Source: Paramarasmius palmivorus
Taxonomy: Eukaryota > Basidiomycota > Agaricomycetes > Agaricales > Marasmiaceae
Direction: 5' to 3'
Length of the DNA stretch: 64,000 nucleotides
NCBI GenBank assembly: GCA_037176845.1
Contig: JAYKXP010000029.1
Coordinates: 62,001-126,000, forward strand
Notes under the pieces: model-generated
Databases searched by the model: none
Told to the model about the DNA's origin: nothing
The model's input: the letters and a program-made list of their open reading frames with translations, nothing else
Translations under genes and position numbers: made by a program
Shown: piece after piece, positions 34,683-47,646 of the stretch
Layout of the letters: each line of letters begins with the position of its first letter
How positions within the stretch are numbered: position 1 is the first letter of the stretch

Positions 34683-36373
34683 ATGGCCGGAAGCTCAGAA
34701 CCCATAGCTTCTTTGTCTGTTACCAGACATTCAGACTTACAATCACGATTTCCTCCAGAGATACTCTCTCTCTCATATTCGAAGTCGCCTGCTCATACTA
34801 CACATTCCATAATGTCGACCAGATGCGTTCCATGGAGTGGGTCGTATCTCAGACCTGTAGTAAATGGCGTTATGTTGCTCTCTCGACCCCGTGGCTTTGG
34901 TCCAAAATTCGTCTTTCAGTCCACTCTCGCACTGTCCGTAAAAAGGGTCTAACGAATCTACTTCGAGAGTATCTCGAACGTTCCCGAGCACTACCAATCT
35001 CCTGCAAGGCCGATTTCGACCTAGATACAGCATGGCAGCCCGACATTCCCTACCACATTGCTTCTGAAGCATTGCACTTGCTAATCGAAAATTCGATGCG
35101 GTGGAAAGCGATGTCCATTTCTTTTAATGGTCATGCCCCTTTGTACAGGCTTTTGGTCAGCATCAGAAACCGGATCCCAATACTCGAATCTCTTATCATA
35201 GACATACCTAACTCCGCATATTCTCGAGATGTTGCAGAGATGTTTGATGTTGCGCCCCGTTTAGTTAACGTGGAATGCAAGGGTACGAAGCTAAGAGTGG
35301 ATTGGATAGAAAATGATGCCAGTGTCGAGGATGGAGAAGAGGACGACGTAGGAGCGGAGGTCGCCGACGATGATAGCGAAGATGAAGATGAAGATGAAGA
35401 TGAAGACGAGGACGAGGACGATGATGAGGACGAAGCTGGTGACATATTCTCTCCTCAATTGCTTGTGCCGTGGGGTCAACTTTGCGAACTCAGCTGCACG
35501 ATTCGTTATCCGGATTCCTTCCACTCAATAGCACCAGACCTCGTCAATCTCGAGACGTTGCATCTCACAGTCCGACGTGAGTGCGACATTGATCGCGTCC
35601 ACGACTCTATCTCCCGCTACAAACTCCCCAACCTTCGTTGTCTGACCCTTGCGGCTCAGCCTTTGGCGATAGTCGACATTTTCAATCATCTCGACGATAT
35701 TGTACCTCTGCGAGAACTCAAATTTGACTCGTATGAAACCATCAAATATACGCACGAGGATGGGCGCAAAATCCTTGCTTGTCTCGCTTCGTTGGTTGTC
35801 CGTACGCAGCGGGTCGACAATAAAGCAGGTATCCGCCGCTTGACGGCACCGATGTCGTTCTTTTGGCAATGTTACGAAGAACCAGAATGGAAGCACCTCT
35901 ACCGCTGTCTTGATACTGTGGAGGAGTTGTGGTTTGATAATTGGGAATATCAGTGGAAGGACGCGTTAGGTATGCAATGCCTATGGACGGACAGAAAGGC
36001 ACCGTTATTCCCAAATCTCCGGAAGATGCATTTTCTCTTTTCTTCGTTCGGCCTGTGCGATTCAGACGAATATAGTCACATTTTAACCCTTGCTCAGGAC
36101 AGATTGCCATGCTACAAAGAGGACTTTCTCAACGGCGACTGGCAGCTTCCAGAGTCCCTCGAACAAGTGTCTTTCCAGTATTATACCGACGAGATGGTAC
36201 CTTTTATGGACGAGTATTTTCAACTATACGGTCTCTCGGGCCTCAAGGAGGATGGATTAGATATGTGTGGGGAGCTTGTTGGAAGTCACTGGAAGTCGAC
36301 GTATGAAGATGATCGGTGGGAAGTGGTGAGGAAAAGGCGGAACGATGAAATGATGGGGCTCTACTACTTCTAG
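34683..36373 (+). pseudogene. F-box protein with CT-repeat frameshift
   Basis: F-box protein of a lineage different from copies 1 and 2. Frame 1 from ATG 34683 gives S-R-F-P-P-E-I-L-S-L, the first half of an F-box; the second half (L-I-F-E-V-A-C-S-Y-Y-T-F-H-N-V-D, then C-S-K-W-R-Y-V-A-L-S-T-P-W-L-W-S) is in another frame. The switch falls in a CT repeat (34764-34774), which is two bases too long for one continuous frame. After it the frame is open for more than 500 codons to 36373: leucine-rich segments, a D/E run (mostly alternating E-D, about 20 residues, near 35380-35430), and a C-terminal region. No intron explains the shift. Either a slippage mutation (pseudogene or switchable allele) or an assembly error; the downstream part shows no decay. 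In SCF ligases such proteins bind the substrate. Confidence 0.7.
34764..34774 (+). repeat. CT dinucleotide tract inside the F-box coding region
   Basis: Eleven bases of alternating C and T directly at the point where the F-box reading frame changes. Loss of one CT unit would rejoin P-P-E-I-L-S to L-I-F-E-V-A. Replication slippage is the likely cause. Confidence 0.6.
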
Positions 36374-39300
36374 CTCGTCTGTGTACTACATAAAGGTTTA
36401 TTTAAGCGCAATGTTCTCCGTGCCGAATTAAAGACGCGTAGACTAACGCGTAGACGAGAACGCGACCTCTGACCACGTGACGAACACCCTTTTCTCCAGT
36501 CCTTCCACCACCATTGAGATTCTTTTTCGTGTTAGCTTTGCTCGTTCATGCCCCAAAACAGACTATAATTCGTCTTACTCTTGGTTTTCTCAAGTCTGTG
36601 GGCTACGCAGCCTCCTGAAGGCAAGACAAAGTTGAGTGACAAGCAGCACGACTCGCGGCTCGATGCAAGGACACGCCACATTTCTCATACCCTTGGATTC
36701 CATGTGGACATGAATACTCGGAGCAATCATCTGGATGCATGAGGCTGTAGGATGTGACGCTGGTAGGACCAGGAGGCTCCAATTTGCGTATAGGCTCAGG
36801 CTGCGGTGAGTTTGATGCTTTCTTGGCTGTAAGTACTGACTCACTTGCAACGATCCCAGCCATTGTCAGAATACACATATCATGCCATCATACGAAGATA
36901 GAAGATGGAATACTCTGCACAGCTTCAATCACTGTCCCGAACACACCTCCTCGGAAGACGCAAGTGTTCTAAATATCATATGCATAGGCTCCACATAGGC
37001 CTATAATCACGGCTTTGCACACCAATAGTCTTACTTACAGACACACTACACGTTGTCCGAGGGCCACTTCGTTCGTCTTTACTCGCACAGACTTGCACCT
37101 CTAATTCAATGCCGCATTGTAGACTATATGACGAAACGATGACAATCGCAGCACTCACTCGTTAGGTGAAGAAACGAATGATCGCACTCGAATCGTACCG
37201 AGGTTTAGACAACATCCTATCATTTCGCTCGTATGAAACTTCAATGACATGGATTACCGCAGATCGTACCTCGTACCATGAAGTAATGGACCCTTACTAC
37301 CTTTGCGCTTCCGAAAGGATCTCATTATACTTTCCAAATAGCTAGTCCCTGCAAGTTCCATCCGGCTTCCGGAAACGATTCGCTGCGACCACCGTTTTCG
37401 TCGTAGATTCTTCCGAAACAAATCTTCCCAAGTTTCGTTGGAATCCACGCGCAGAGGTGTTTACCTTGTTTCTGGTATAGTCCTTCTCGTGTTGAGGCTG
37501 TGTTCCAAAATTGACTGGCCGTTTCGCAGCTCCTACGAACGTTTGAGTCGGATGATATACCCTTTTCACAATCCATAGCTCCAGTTTTCTTTTTGAGGGC
37601 AAACAAAGGAATCGATAGAAGTAGCCCAGTATCAGTGAACATTGGCAGAAGAATTTACTCTCCGCCCTTTCAACTCAGCGAGACCACTGAATTGGGACTG
37701 CAGCAGTGTAGAGAGTCGACAGAAATAGCAGGGCATCCTGGGAGTATAAGCCACCTCGCAAGCTCAGCGAATTCACCGGTACGATCTGATAATCGATAGC
37801 AAAAGTAAATTCCTCGAAAAGGTATGTCTAGCGTATCTTCATGGGGCGAAAGAAGTCTGCTGATCATTGTCCGACTCCGAAGACGTTAAGCGTCTTGATT
37901 GCAGAGCAAGCTTTCGGGGTCAGAACCTGGCTATCTTTGGAGCCTATGTATATCGTCCGAAGGGATTCCACGTTTCGAGTTCGACAGACCAGCTGAGGTA
38001 CTGCGCATAGCGGAACAGTACCATCAGAGATGAGAGGTAACTCTGAGTCTTGACTTGATGACGAGATCAAAACGCATGAATACTTACATCAATTCCGTCT
38101 ATAGTAGGTTCTTTGAACTTGGGTGAGAAACAATGTCGACGGAACGAGAACGAGCCAGGGTTATGGGCATAGAATGTCAGTCAGGAGGACGACTCCAGTA
38201 AATTGGCGAGACCCTTCAAATGAACGATTGGATGGACAAGAGTTCTTGGAAAGGTCGACATCTTTGTTCACTTGCAGTTTGACATGATGGTGATGATCTA
38301 TGCAGGCCGAATTGAGCGGCTGCTCAGGCGGCACTTGAATCAAGTCGTATGACCCCCTACCCGGTGGCTGAATGGGAGTAGGGGTTTAGATTCGCAAAAA
38401 AGCGCGGAGAAGACGAACCAGCGAAATATGGTGAGTAACGGTCGACCTTGATGCAGGTCACCGGATGTAGGCGAGCTAGCGCAGAACCATCCGGAATGAA
38501 ACAGAAAAGAGAAATAAGCATTCCAGAGTGTGCTGGCCGTACACGCCTATAGCTCGAGGTCTGCAATCCAGAGCAGGAAATGACGATTGTTGGCGTTCCG
38601 CCAAGCATCCCCGTTGGCGGGAGGTAGTCCACCTCGAAGGATACGGAAGACACGAGGACTCCGCACCATACTCATCAGGTACGTTATCCGTTCAAACCAT
38701 GTTATCCCCTATTGATACCTTGATTAACCAGGTTTGCTGTTGGGATGTCCTTCGAAATTCGTGGAGAGGTATGTCTATCGAAACTTTTGTGCATGTCCGC
38801 GGCTTGACTGAAATCTGTACTGGAAGACTTACAGAGAAAGGTCTCGAATCGCGGTTTGAATGGCAGATACGGTGCCCCTTCGGTACCTTCGGAAACCAGG
38901 CAGAAGATGGAAATCCGCTATTTCGGTGCCTTTTTGACGGCCTGCCGTGCTTCGCACAAACGCAGACACACACATGCAGACACACGACGCTCAAGCTCAA
39001 ATTGAGCTAGTAGCACCTAAAGGCCTCAAGAGGCATGTGAACGCCATGTTCAATTTTATCGTTCCAGCCCTTCTAGCAGGTCGCACGAGCTCAATAGGAC
39101 GAGCCGTCGGGCATATTTTGAGACGATTCTCCCACGGGTGGTGCTGCGCAAATTCTGTGGGTTGAGGCAGGGATGGGTTGTGTGGGGCATTGAGGGTGAA
39201 ACGATCATTCATGAAGAGCAAACGCTGAAGGAGGCAAAGCATGAACGATCGAATTCGGGGAGATCGGCTTGACGGAAGCAGTCACGGAAGCAGATCAAAG

Positions 39301-39550
39301 TTGGGGACACGTGAGATTTCAGGGTCGCACGAAAAATTTGGTTCACTGGGCGCCTCGTGCTGGTGACAAAGTCGTTCGGCTGGCCTCCAGTAATCTTGTC
39401 CTCGAACCACCATCATCTTCGCCAGTTATCCCCATTTCTCTTCCTTTCCTGTAGTTTCTCTGTCTTCGCTGTCATTCTCGCCCTTTCTATCGCTTTTGTC
39501 ATTGTCAGGAACACTGGACAAGTTCTTTATTGCTTCATTAAACCAGCCAG
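36374..39550. other. Long gene-poor region
   Basis: About 3.2 kb between the F-box gene and the aminopeptidase P gene. Several short open frames exist on both strands but none shows a known family, convincing splice structure or repeat. One weak candidate at 36603-36878 is listed separately. A short ACACACA-type tract lies near 38965. The right end is pyrimidine-rich, as expected for a promoter. Confidence 0.4.
36603..36878 (-). CDS. Weak candidate small Cys-containing protein
   Basis: 91-codon open frame with six cysteines in its C-terminal half (D-D-C-S-E-Y-S-C-P-H-G then K-C-G-V and A-A-C-H-S-T-L-S-C). The N-terminus is only mildly hydrophobic (M-A-G-I-V-A-S), so secretion is doubtful. 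No family recognised and no intron support. It could be a chance frame. Confidence 0.2.
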   Translation of the reverse strand: MCILTMAGIVASESVLTAKKASNSPQPEPIRKLEPPGPTSVTSYSLMHPDDCSEYSCPHGIQGYEKCGVSLHRAASRAACHSTLSCLQEAA

Positions 39551-42500
39551 ATGGCTCCCCCGCCTCCACCACCTCCGCCTCCTATCTGCTTCCCTTTCGT
39601 AGGAAAGAAGCCTCCTCGACGATTATCATTCTCTAGCGCGGAACCCGGCGGAAACCCATACAACCCTTCTTACGCGGCCTCACAACAGTCTGGCTACGTT
39701 GGCGACACGGGAAAGCTCACTCGACACCAATCTTACTCGACGACGTCATCTCAATCTTCTATGGCATACCATGCAGCTAATGGTCACGGACCACCTCCCA
39801 TGGTGCCATCTAAAGCGTCGTCAGGGATTACATTTTTATCTGACTCGGAGAAATACGACGAAATCCCTCGGGATGTGATCATGGATTTTGGAAATGGAAA
39901 CGGAGGGGTGAGGAAGAAGAATGGAAAGCCAAAGTTAATTAGAGGGAATACGATGACGGGTAGCAAGAAAAGGCCGCCGCCATCGGTCACGACGGCCGGT
40001 GAGGCTGACACGGTCAGGAGCGTGGCAGAGGTGAAGCCGAAGAGCGGTGGTTTTGCGAGTAAATTTGGCTATGGGTGGGGTATAGGGAAGAAGAACAAGG
40101 AGAAGGAAAGGCTGGCTGAGATCGAGGAGGCAGATCCCGAGAAGGCTTCCATCATGACTGGGTCGCAGTCCAACTTGCCCATGTACCAGTCCCAGATGTC
40201 AATGCCGCCTCCCATAACACCACATCGCAGCAACACCAGGTCCACTCAGAACACCAAAGATACACAGGACACTTTGGTCAGAAGAGATACTCAACGAACG
40301 CAGACAACCATGCGAAGCCAAGTTACTTGGGAGAGTCGCGATTCCGCTGAATCAGCTCCATATCAGCCCCCCTTGACTAGGGAAATGTCTGGACGCAGCG
40401 GCAACTCTGGTCGTTCCGGGGGTAGCAGAATGAGAGGTGGTGCCGATTTAAGTAGATCTGGCACCGGAGCCTCGCGGCAGACAGACAGGTCTGGACATTC
40501 TGGCGCAGATCTGTATCGTTCGAATACGGGCGTGTCTGGTCGTTCAGGTGCTGATCTCAGTCGGTCAACTACGTTATTGAATCGACGCCCAACGTTGGGT
40601 CCTGCTGATTCATCTTCCACCTTGGTCGGGAGCGCTTATGAGAGGAAGATACGCCCTGACGAAAGCATTCACGAGAGGGTTGAGACAGGTGACCGTCTTG
40701 AGCAGCTGAGAGCGCTCATGGCGTCGGACAAAGAGAAATTGGACTTTTAGTGAGTCTTTACTTGTCCTATAAACAAGCGTTCTTTTCTGACACGATACAT
40801 CTCCAGTATCGTCCCAAGCGAGGATGCTCATCAATCCGAATATGTTGCCAGCAGTGACAAACGTCGCCAGTATATCTGCGGGTCAGCTAGCGATCCCTGA
40901 TCTCTTTCCTATTTCTTGTCTTGCTAATCGATTTCTTCTAGTTTCTCCGGTACGAGTGGGCATGTGATTGTTTCCCATTCCGATGCCTGGCTAGTTACGG
41001 ACTCGCGGTATTGGGGCCAAGCTCAGAGGCAAATCGACTCAAACTGGACTCTGGTGAAAGCGGGAGGCCCGCGCCAGCCAAAGGATTGGATTGACTGGCT
41101 TGTCGTAAGTTTGGACCCTTTCTTCTATGGTGCTAGTTGCTCACGATGTTTCTCAGGGCGTAATACCACCGAATTCACGAATTGGGATTGACGGTCGTAT
41201 GATCTCGTACGAGAAAGCAACGCTACTCAACTCCAAGATCAACAGCAGCGGTTCAAAGTTGGTTTATCCAATTCAAAATTTGGTCGATCTTGTCTGGAAA
41301 GATAAACCTGCCAAGAGTCGGGAGCCTGTCTTCATTCACGGTACTGAATTCACCGGTCAGGATGCAGCGAAGAAGCTGGCAACAATGAGGCAGTGGCTTA
41401 GCGAACTACCTCCAGATGTGCCCAAATATTCCTCAGGACCAGCAGACCCCAAGCCGAATCAGATACCGATTGCTACTTTGATCTCGAGCTTGCCCGCCAT
41501 TGGTAAGTCGTGCTTCTTTCATCAAATTAAGAATATCCAATAAACATGCATTGTACAGCGTATCTCCTCAACCTTAGAGGGAGCGACATTCCCTATAACC
41601 CCCTGTTTCACGCGTACCTCTTCATTTCCGTCGATGGGCCGACCGTGCTATTCCTGGACTCGAGCAAAGTTCAACCTGATGTCCAGAGCTATCTGGATAA
41701 CCTTGGTATCCAGCGTAGAGATTACGTCGATATCTGGTCGTTCTTGAGGCAGAGGGAGTGGAAACAGGAAGGAAAGATCGTCATTTCCCCACAAACCTCG
41801 TATACTATCGCTCTGGTGCTCACTCACTTCCGCACTATGGTGCTGCCCTCCCACGCGGAGTACATGATGTCCATAAAGAATCCAACGGAACTGGAGGGCA
41901 TGAAGAGAGCCTATCTCAGAGATGGTGTCGCTTTTGTGAGTTCTTTTCTTGTCTCTTCGTTTTCGCCGATATCTGATATGACTGATTTTCTAGACCCGAT
42001 TCCTCGCATGGCTCGAATCCAAACTAGCCGACGGATACGATATCACGGAGTGGGAAGCTGCGCATCGGTTAACTGAGTTCAGGAGAACGCAGAAGCATTT
42101 CATGGGTCTGGCGTACGAAAACATTAGTGCCAGTGGTCCAAACGCGGCATTGCCGCACTACTCTCCTAGAAAGGATGAAGCAAAGATGATCAGTCGGAAT
42201 GATGTATATCTAAAGTGAGTTTTTCTCCTTCGCTACTATTACGCATGTCCACTGATATTGTGCAACCTAGTGACTCGGGTGGTCAGTATCGCGATGGTAC
42301 ATGTGACACCACCAGAACAGTTCACTTTGGTCGACCGACTGAGGAACAATGTGAAGCATATACTAGAGTGCTGCAGGGTCATGTAAGTGCATCTGTCTCC
42401 AAAGCGACCACCCCTTCTGACCCTATTATCAAGATCGCTATCGATACCGCCGTATTCCCTGAAGGTACTTCAGGTTTGCAACTGGACGTCTTGGCTCGCC

Positions 42501-43120
42501 GAGCTTTGTGGAAAGATGGCTTGAATTATATGCATGGCACCGGTCATGGTTTCGGTTCTTTCTTGACAGTACACGAAGGACCTCAAGGATTTTCGAGCGC
42601 CGTGCCACTTCAAGTTGGCCATGTGGTGACTAATGAACCTGGATACTGTGCGTACTTCATATCACTGGAATGGTGCAATGTGCTAAATTTTTGATAGATA
42701 AAGAAGGTAAATTCGGTATGCGCATCGAGTCTGCTCTAGCTGTGAGGAAGTTCAAGGTATGTTTTGAGCTCTCCAAATTCTGCAGCGTCTGATTGGATTG
42801 GGTATAGACAAGAGGCGGTTTCAACGGAGATGTCTGGTTAGGATTCGAGAGACTAACCTGCGTCCCAATCCAGACTAGGATGGTGAAAGAGACTATGCTC
42901 ACGAAGGAAGAGAAGCAGTGGTTGAAGGTAAATACTCAATAAACAGCCTAGGGTTCAAGTCTGACTCTTGGCGTAGGAACATAATCAACGATGCTATGAG
43001 AAGCTTTCCCCCTATCTCAAGGACGACAAACGGGCCATGAAATGGCTCAAACGTGAAGCAGATCGTGGAATCGGACTCGCAAGTGCGGGACCTGGTGGAC
43101 TCGCGGTGGAATGGGACTAA
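39551..43120 (+). CDS. Xaa-Pro aminopeptidase (aminopeptidase P, M24) with long disordered N-terminus
   Basis: Two-metal peptidase removing N-terminal residues before proline. The first 400 aa (39551-40748) are an unusual low-complexity extension: [11 protein letters not shown], then Ser/Gly/Arg-rich sequence with repeats of S-G-R-S-G and G-A-D-L-(S/Y)-R-S. The catalytic unit begins [11 protein letters not shown] and continues over a phase-2 intron into [13 protein letters not shown], typical of the family. Metal ligands: [18 protein letters not shown] (two Asp), H-G-T-G-H-G (His), N-E-P-G-Y-Y (Glu), R-I-E-S (Glu). Further introns of 50-70 nt keep the frame to V-E-W-D at 43120. Normal family length is about 610 aa, so this form is around 1,000 aa. 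Confidence 0.88.
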
Positions 43121-44049
43121 AAAAAAGCTCGCAAGCGCCCAAGTGTTATTTATCCTACCCGGCTGGCTCCTCGTGCTCTCCATCTTCATATCGTTTCTCC
43201 CGGACTTTTTCCCCTCTCAATCGTGACCTCGCTATCCGACTATTTATAGCGTTCTGGATACCACTACTCTTGGATGGTTGTTGTACACCTACTTCGGAAA
43301 CCTACCATATGAACCGTTGGCGATATCTTCCTCTCCTCGTTTTCTCCTTACTTTTCGTTCTTCTTTTCCTGTTCGGTGTACTTGTTTGCTTTATCTACAC
43401 ATCCTATACCTACTCAGTTTGTCAGAGGTTATACATTATATAGATTTACCCATACACCGTATATACGGCTTATTTTTACGTGTCGTCGACCAATAGAACT
43501 CACGGAGTGACTCGTTTTCGAGGTTATTTCTTTTTCTGCATTTGTGAGTTGGCCAACAGCTTTGAAGTGGATGGCTACAGTCGTTGAGACCTTCCCACGC
43601 TGTAATCGCGATGGAAATTTTAAACTTGCCGCCGGCTCACTTTTACTCCCTTGTTTGTTTCATCATCTGGTGCTTACCACTACCAGGAACGACTTCAGAG
43701 TTCCCATCCTCCGCTGCATAGGCGTTCCTCACCTCATATACAACTATAAAAGACCCTAGACTCCCGAGGGACTTCTTTTGACATAGCAATCTCTGCCACT
43801 TGTTTCCTGCCAGTTGGATGCACCATCATGTAGTAGTGTGCAGACCATGGAAGATCCATGAAAGTTCCGGAATACTGAAGTAACCGGTTTCGGCATCCTT
43901 GTAAATCCATAGGGCAGACTCCAGTATTATGAAGCACCTTGGCGATTTTGAAATCGCAGACTCGCAACTGGTGCGAAAATCTTGACGATTTGTTACTCTC
44001 GACCTTTCTTCCATCTTGCCTCCATCTCACCGTCTCTCCCCAGTCAACG
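43121..44049. other. Intergenic, nothing recognised
   Basis: About 930 bases containing the aminopeptidase P 3' UTR and the DUF6533 gene promoter. No other supported feature. Confidence 0.4.
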
Positions 44050-45620
44050 ATGCTGGGTGTCTCGAGCCTCACTTATGCCATTGCCGGGGCAATCACGGAT
44101 GGCGAACCTGTAACCGTCGAGCTCGTCGCGACAGGGCTCTGGTTAATCCACGTCCTGCAGGTGTACACATCGGCAATGGTGTGTATTCGCAACGCTATGA
44201 TGAAAATTTTTACTCTAACATTAGCGCTTCGTAGGTGACCCTCGCAGTTTGGGATTGGCTTGCATGTCTTCAAAGTACGTTTCGTACAACATCACACCGC
44301 TGAAGTTCCTCATCATGGACGTTCGATATCAGTGGAATGGGAGCGGATCTGGAAGCGAGAGTGGTCGTTGGTCAAGGTTCTCTATTTGTGGACGAGATAT
44401 TATGGCTTGTTCTCTTTTGCCATCAATCTCTGGCTGTTCAACGGCGACTTCACGATTGAACGCTGTAAAACACTGTTCGTCGTGTTATTCAGACCAGGCC
44501 TACATTACCTGACCCACTTCGTTTCAACAGCCACTACATCATAGCTGCTTCATGCATGTGGACCACCTTGGGTTGCGGTGCGCGAACGTCCAGACATCTT
44601 GTCACGAACATTGTCTGACCTGTCTCTCAGAGGCAATTCTCGCCATCCGAACCTACGCTTTCTTAGGTAAAAGAGTTTGGACCGCTGTCCTGCTCATTGT
44701 CATGCTTCTCGGAGAGACGGCCTTTCTGTTATATGTCGCCATAAAAGCGGTATACCAATCGCCCCTTCCATATGGTACTAGCGGTCCCTGCACAGCTACC
44801 GACTTTCCTGGAAAACATGTTGTTATGGGGTTTTGGCTTGCACCTGTGTTGTTCGACCTCATTTGCACGATTCTCACTGGTGCCAAGGTTCGTGATACTT
44901 TCATGTTTGCTTCCTGGTTATCATACTGAATAAGATTCATAGGCCATCAATATAAAACGTCTTGGGGTCAAGAGCGATATCGTAAAGGTCTTCGTTAGGG
45001 AGGGATTATTCTACTTTATCGTGCGTCCTGATAACACTTTGTCCCTTCTCATTTTCACATGAAAGCTCGTCTCCCAGGCTGTCGCTGCTGTGAATGTACT
45101 GAATGTCAGTTGCATGATGATTACCTTCGTGCTGCACTCCACTCACTAATCCATCGTCCTCCAGGCAGCGTTCATGTTCCAATCGTAAGAATTTATCGTA
45201 AGATATAAGCTTTGCTCACTCACGCGCCACAATCAACAGAAATGTGAACATCCAAAATATCAACTGTACGTATCAGCGCTCCACTTTTTTGGTTATTCAT
45301 ATCTCAACACGTCTTCAGCCTTCCTTGCGCTGGTGCTTTCACAAGTCTTGTGTTGCAGATTGGTGCTCAACCTGCGAAGCGGTTCCGAATCGCAGATGTC
45401 CACCCAGTCTCAGACGCCGACACCGAACCCTCCACGCAACCATACGACTATCCGTTCCAATTTCAACATACCCTTGAGTACTTTCCACGGAAGTTCTGGC
45501 GACCACGGTGACGATGTCTACGCTGGTATCAAGGTATTTGCGCGCATTTCTCAAGTGGCTTGTACAGACCTTTGATTTTGTTTATAGGTGGATGTCGAGC
45601 AAATTCAGTCCGATAAATAG
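44050..45620 (+). CDS. DUF6533 seven-helix-type membrane protein
   Basis: Agaricomycete-specific multi-pass membrane protein with the DUF6533 signature: W-D-W-L-A-C-L near the start, then W-S-L-V-K-V-L-Y-L-W-T-R-Y-Y. About seven hydrophobic segments follow (A-I-L-A-I-R-T-Y-A-F-L with the conserved R-x-Y-A after helix 3; V-M-G-F-W-L-A-P-V-L-F-D-L). The C-terminal tail is hydrophilic (Ser/Thr/Pro), ending V-D-V-E-Q-I-Q-S-D-K. Several introns of 50-60 nt; the exon order was pieced together from fragments in different frames, so the exact splice sites of exons 2-4 are uncertain. Topology resembles G-protein-coupled receptors, but no function is established. Start 44050 opens M-L-G-V-S-S-L. Confidence 0.7.
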
Positions 45621-46301
45621 ATAGTGTGAAGGAGGACGTCCCTGAGGTCCCTCTAATGGTTAATAAACGAAAACCATCCACTCGTTTGGTTACTTATACT
45701 AGTAAATACATCTAATGATACCAAGTCGTCGCGAACGCTACACGCGTGGACATCGGGGAAGATAATTCCATTGACGTTTCTCGGTGATCTTCATCTCCCG
45801 AGGCTCCTCAAATAGGCAGCTCTACACGGGTGTTTCTCTCCATCTTTACTAGCACAAAAGCAATCATTGAACTTGTCCATCGACGGATCATTCCCCTATT
45901 ACGCTTTCGTGTCAGTCATTCTACTCCAGCCTGAGAATGATGCGTCACCACATACCCTGAGCATAAGCAGGATAGAGACCTTTCTGATATCCGTTTCCTT
46001 AGCAGCATACCGGAAGAATGAACCAGCGGGTGTAGAAAATGCGTCACCAGCCGTCACGGTGAGTCGAATCCAGCGATGGTGAATTGGATCTAAGGAGTCC
46101 AGTCAGTATTGCTACAAAGATGAGTCACCGCGACGGTGAACTCGGACTCGGACTCGGCGTTTTACCTTCAATGTCAATGAAATATGAACCAGAGAGAACC
46201 ATGACGAGTAATCCGCTGGTACAGAGTGTGCTAATCAGACGAGACTATTGTCAGCTAACTGCACCTGTGGCACAAGAGCACGGGGATCTGGACGGCGGAG
46301 C
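45621..46301. other. Intergenic, convergent 3' ends
   Basis: About 680 bases between convergent genes. No supported feature was seen. Confidence 0.4.
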
Positions 46302-46946
46302 TTACTTTTGGAGCAATAATTTATTGGCAAAGGCTTTAAATTGCTGAACAAATGCGGCTCATCAGACTTGGTTCTTCAAGGTCATTGATGGAAACGCGAT
46401 CGGCGTACCTTGACGTGGTCCATCCGGCCAAGGTCGACGCTGAAGCCATCAGGTTGAGGATAACCTAGGCTTTTTGCGAGAGTTTTAAAGTTTTCTTGAC
46501 CTTGAATGGTGGCGCCAGGCGTGAATACTCTCCAGCCCAAGGCGTTGATATCTTCAATGAGCACCGGACGAGACGTGTCGAGTACAGCGTCATTTGCGCC
46601 CTCTAACGGAGGAGTAGAGCAGAGGTAGGCACGCATATCCAAAGTGTAAAGTCCAAGGGCCTGGAGCTGTCCTTTTAATGGAGACCATTCCGACTCTCTT
46701 ACCTGAATCGGATGCGAGTAAGCATCGGGAGAAGTTAATACTACGATGTCAGGTGTACCTTGGGGGAAATTCAAGGACATAGAGCGAGGTTTAGATCCCC
46801 TAGGGTTATCTGTTCAATGGAAATGAAATGTCATTCATGTGCTCAGTAAGTGAACACGTACCAAACACGTATCCATACTGGACCGTGATAACCCTACAAA
46901 AGTGCACAGGATGATTATTCTTGGCAAGACCCATTCTAACGCGCAT
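46302..46946 (-). CDS. Hypothetical protein, short
   Basis: Small soluble protein of about 170 aa, not recognised. Built from three exons: a first piece ending Y-G-Y-V-F, a phase-1 intron, the main exon (46409 upward) with P-D-I-V-V-L-T-S-P-D-A-Y, L-Q-A-L-G-L-Y-T-L-D-M-R and I-N-A-L-G-W-R-V-F-T-P-G-A, and a last exon 46302-46343 reading Q-F-K-A-F-A-N-K-L-L-L-Q-K. The last intron (46344-46408) has GTACGC and TTCAG ends and joins M-D-H-V-K to Q-F-K. The regular alternation of hydrophobic strands and the clean terminal exon support a real gene. Start at 46946 or 46934. Confidence 0.5.
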
Positions 46947-47079
46947 GGTGATAGAAGTGACCCTCTCTCAACTCGTGAGAGAAACAAAAGCGCCCTCAAA
47001 CTCTTCGCGTGAACAACACATCTGACATGGCATGAAAGTTAGGCGATGAAAATATTTTTAATTCATTTCAATGGAAGTA

Positions 47080-47646
47080 CAGTCGACTCCCTCCTAACCC
47101 ATACACTGGATAACCCATACTCCCCCTTACCCCATAGAATTTCGATCTCCCATGTTCGTTCCGCAGGGATAACCCATACATACGCAATACCCCATAATCC
47201 ATAGCTTTTTCAGTGGGCAAAAGCGTCGTAACCCATAATTACCTTCCTTTTTTGGCAATATTTCCCGAGTAAGAGACCTGCCGATGAGCCGTAAGGTCCT
47301 TCTAGTTCAGCCAAATCTGTCGCTAAACGGTCCTTTCCAGTCCTGCCGACGATTCTGCCCGATTCTGCCCACATATTTTCGTTGATTTGCCGAGCGGGCC
47401 GTGCAATTGGGAACCAAAGCGTACAGTCAGGATATGGTCTTATGCTTCAAGCACTCTCGGACACTCAAGAACAATTCCATAGTGCACCGCTATTAGGGGA
47501 TAGCACTGTGAATATGGAAGAAAAGGGCCGATGCGTTTTTCTTTGCTTGGATTTCCTTTTTGGGAAATTTCCCTTTACCCATAGTACGCCATAACCCATA
47601 CCTTGGGCTGGGAACCGACCGGTATGGGTTAAGAGGGAGTCGACTG
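47080..47646. mobile_element. Tc1/mariner (pogo)-type MITE
   Basis: 567-bp non-coding element with terminal inverted repeats starting CAGTCGACTCCCTC and continuing to TAACCCATA (about 24 bases, one mismatch between ends), flanked by TA on both sides (47078-47079 and 47647-47648), the target duplication of the Tc1/mariner superfamily. Inside both ends the unit ACCCATA recurs several times, as do transposase-binding motifs in pogo/Fot1-like elements. No transposase frame is present, so it must be mobilised in trans. Only one copy was seen in the window. Confidence 0.8.

Noticed and set aside
46302..46946. Mitochondrial ribosomal protein bS16 based on M-R-V-R-M-G-L-A
   Set aside because: Resemblance is limited to the first eight residues; the rest does not match.
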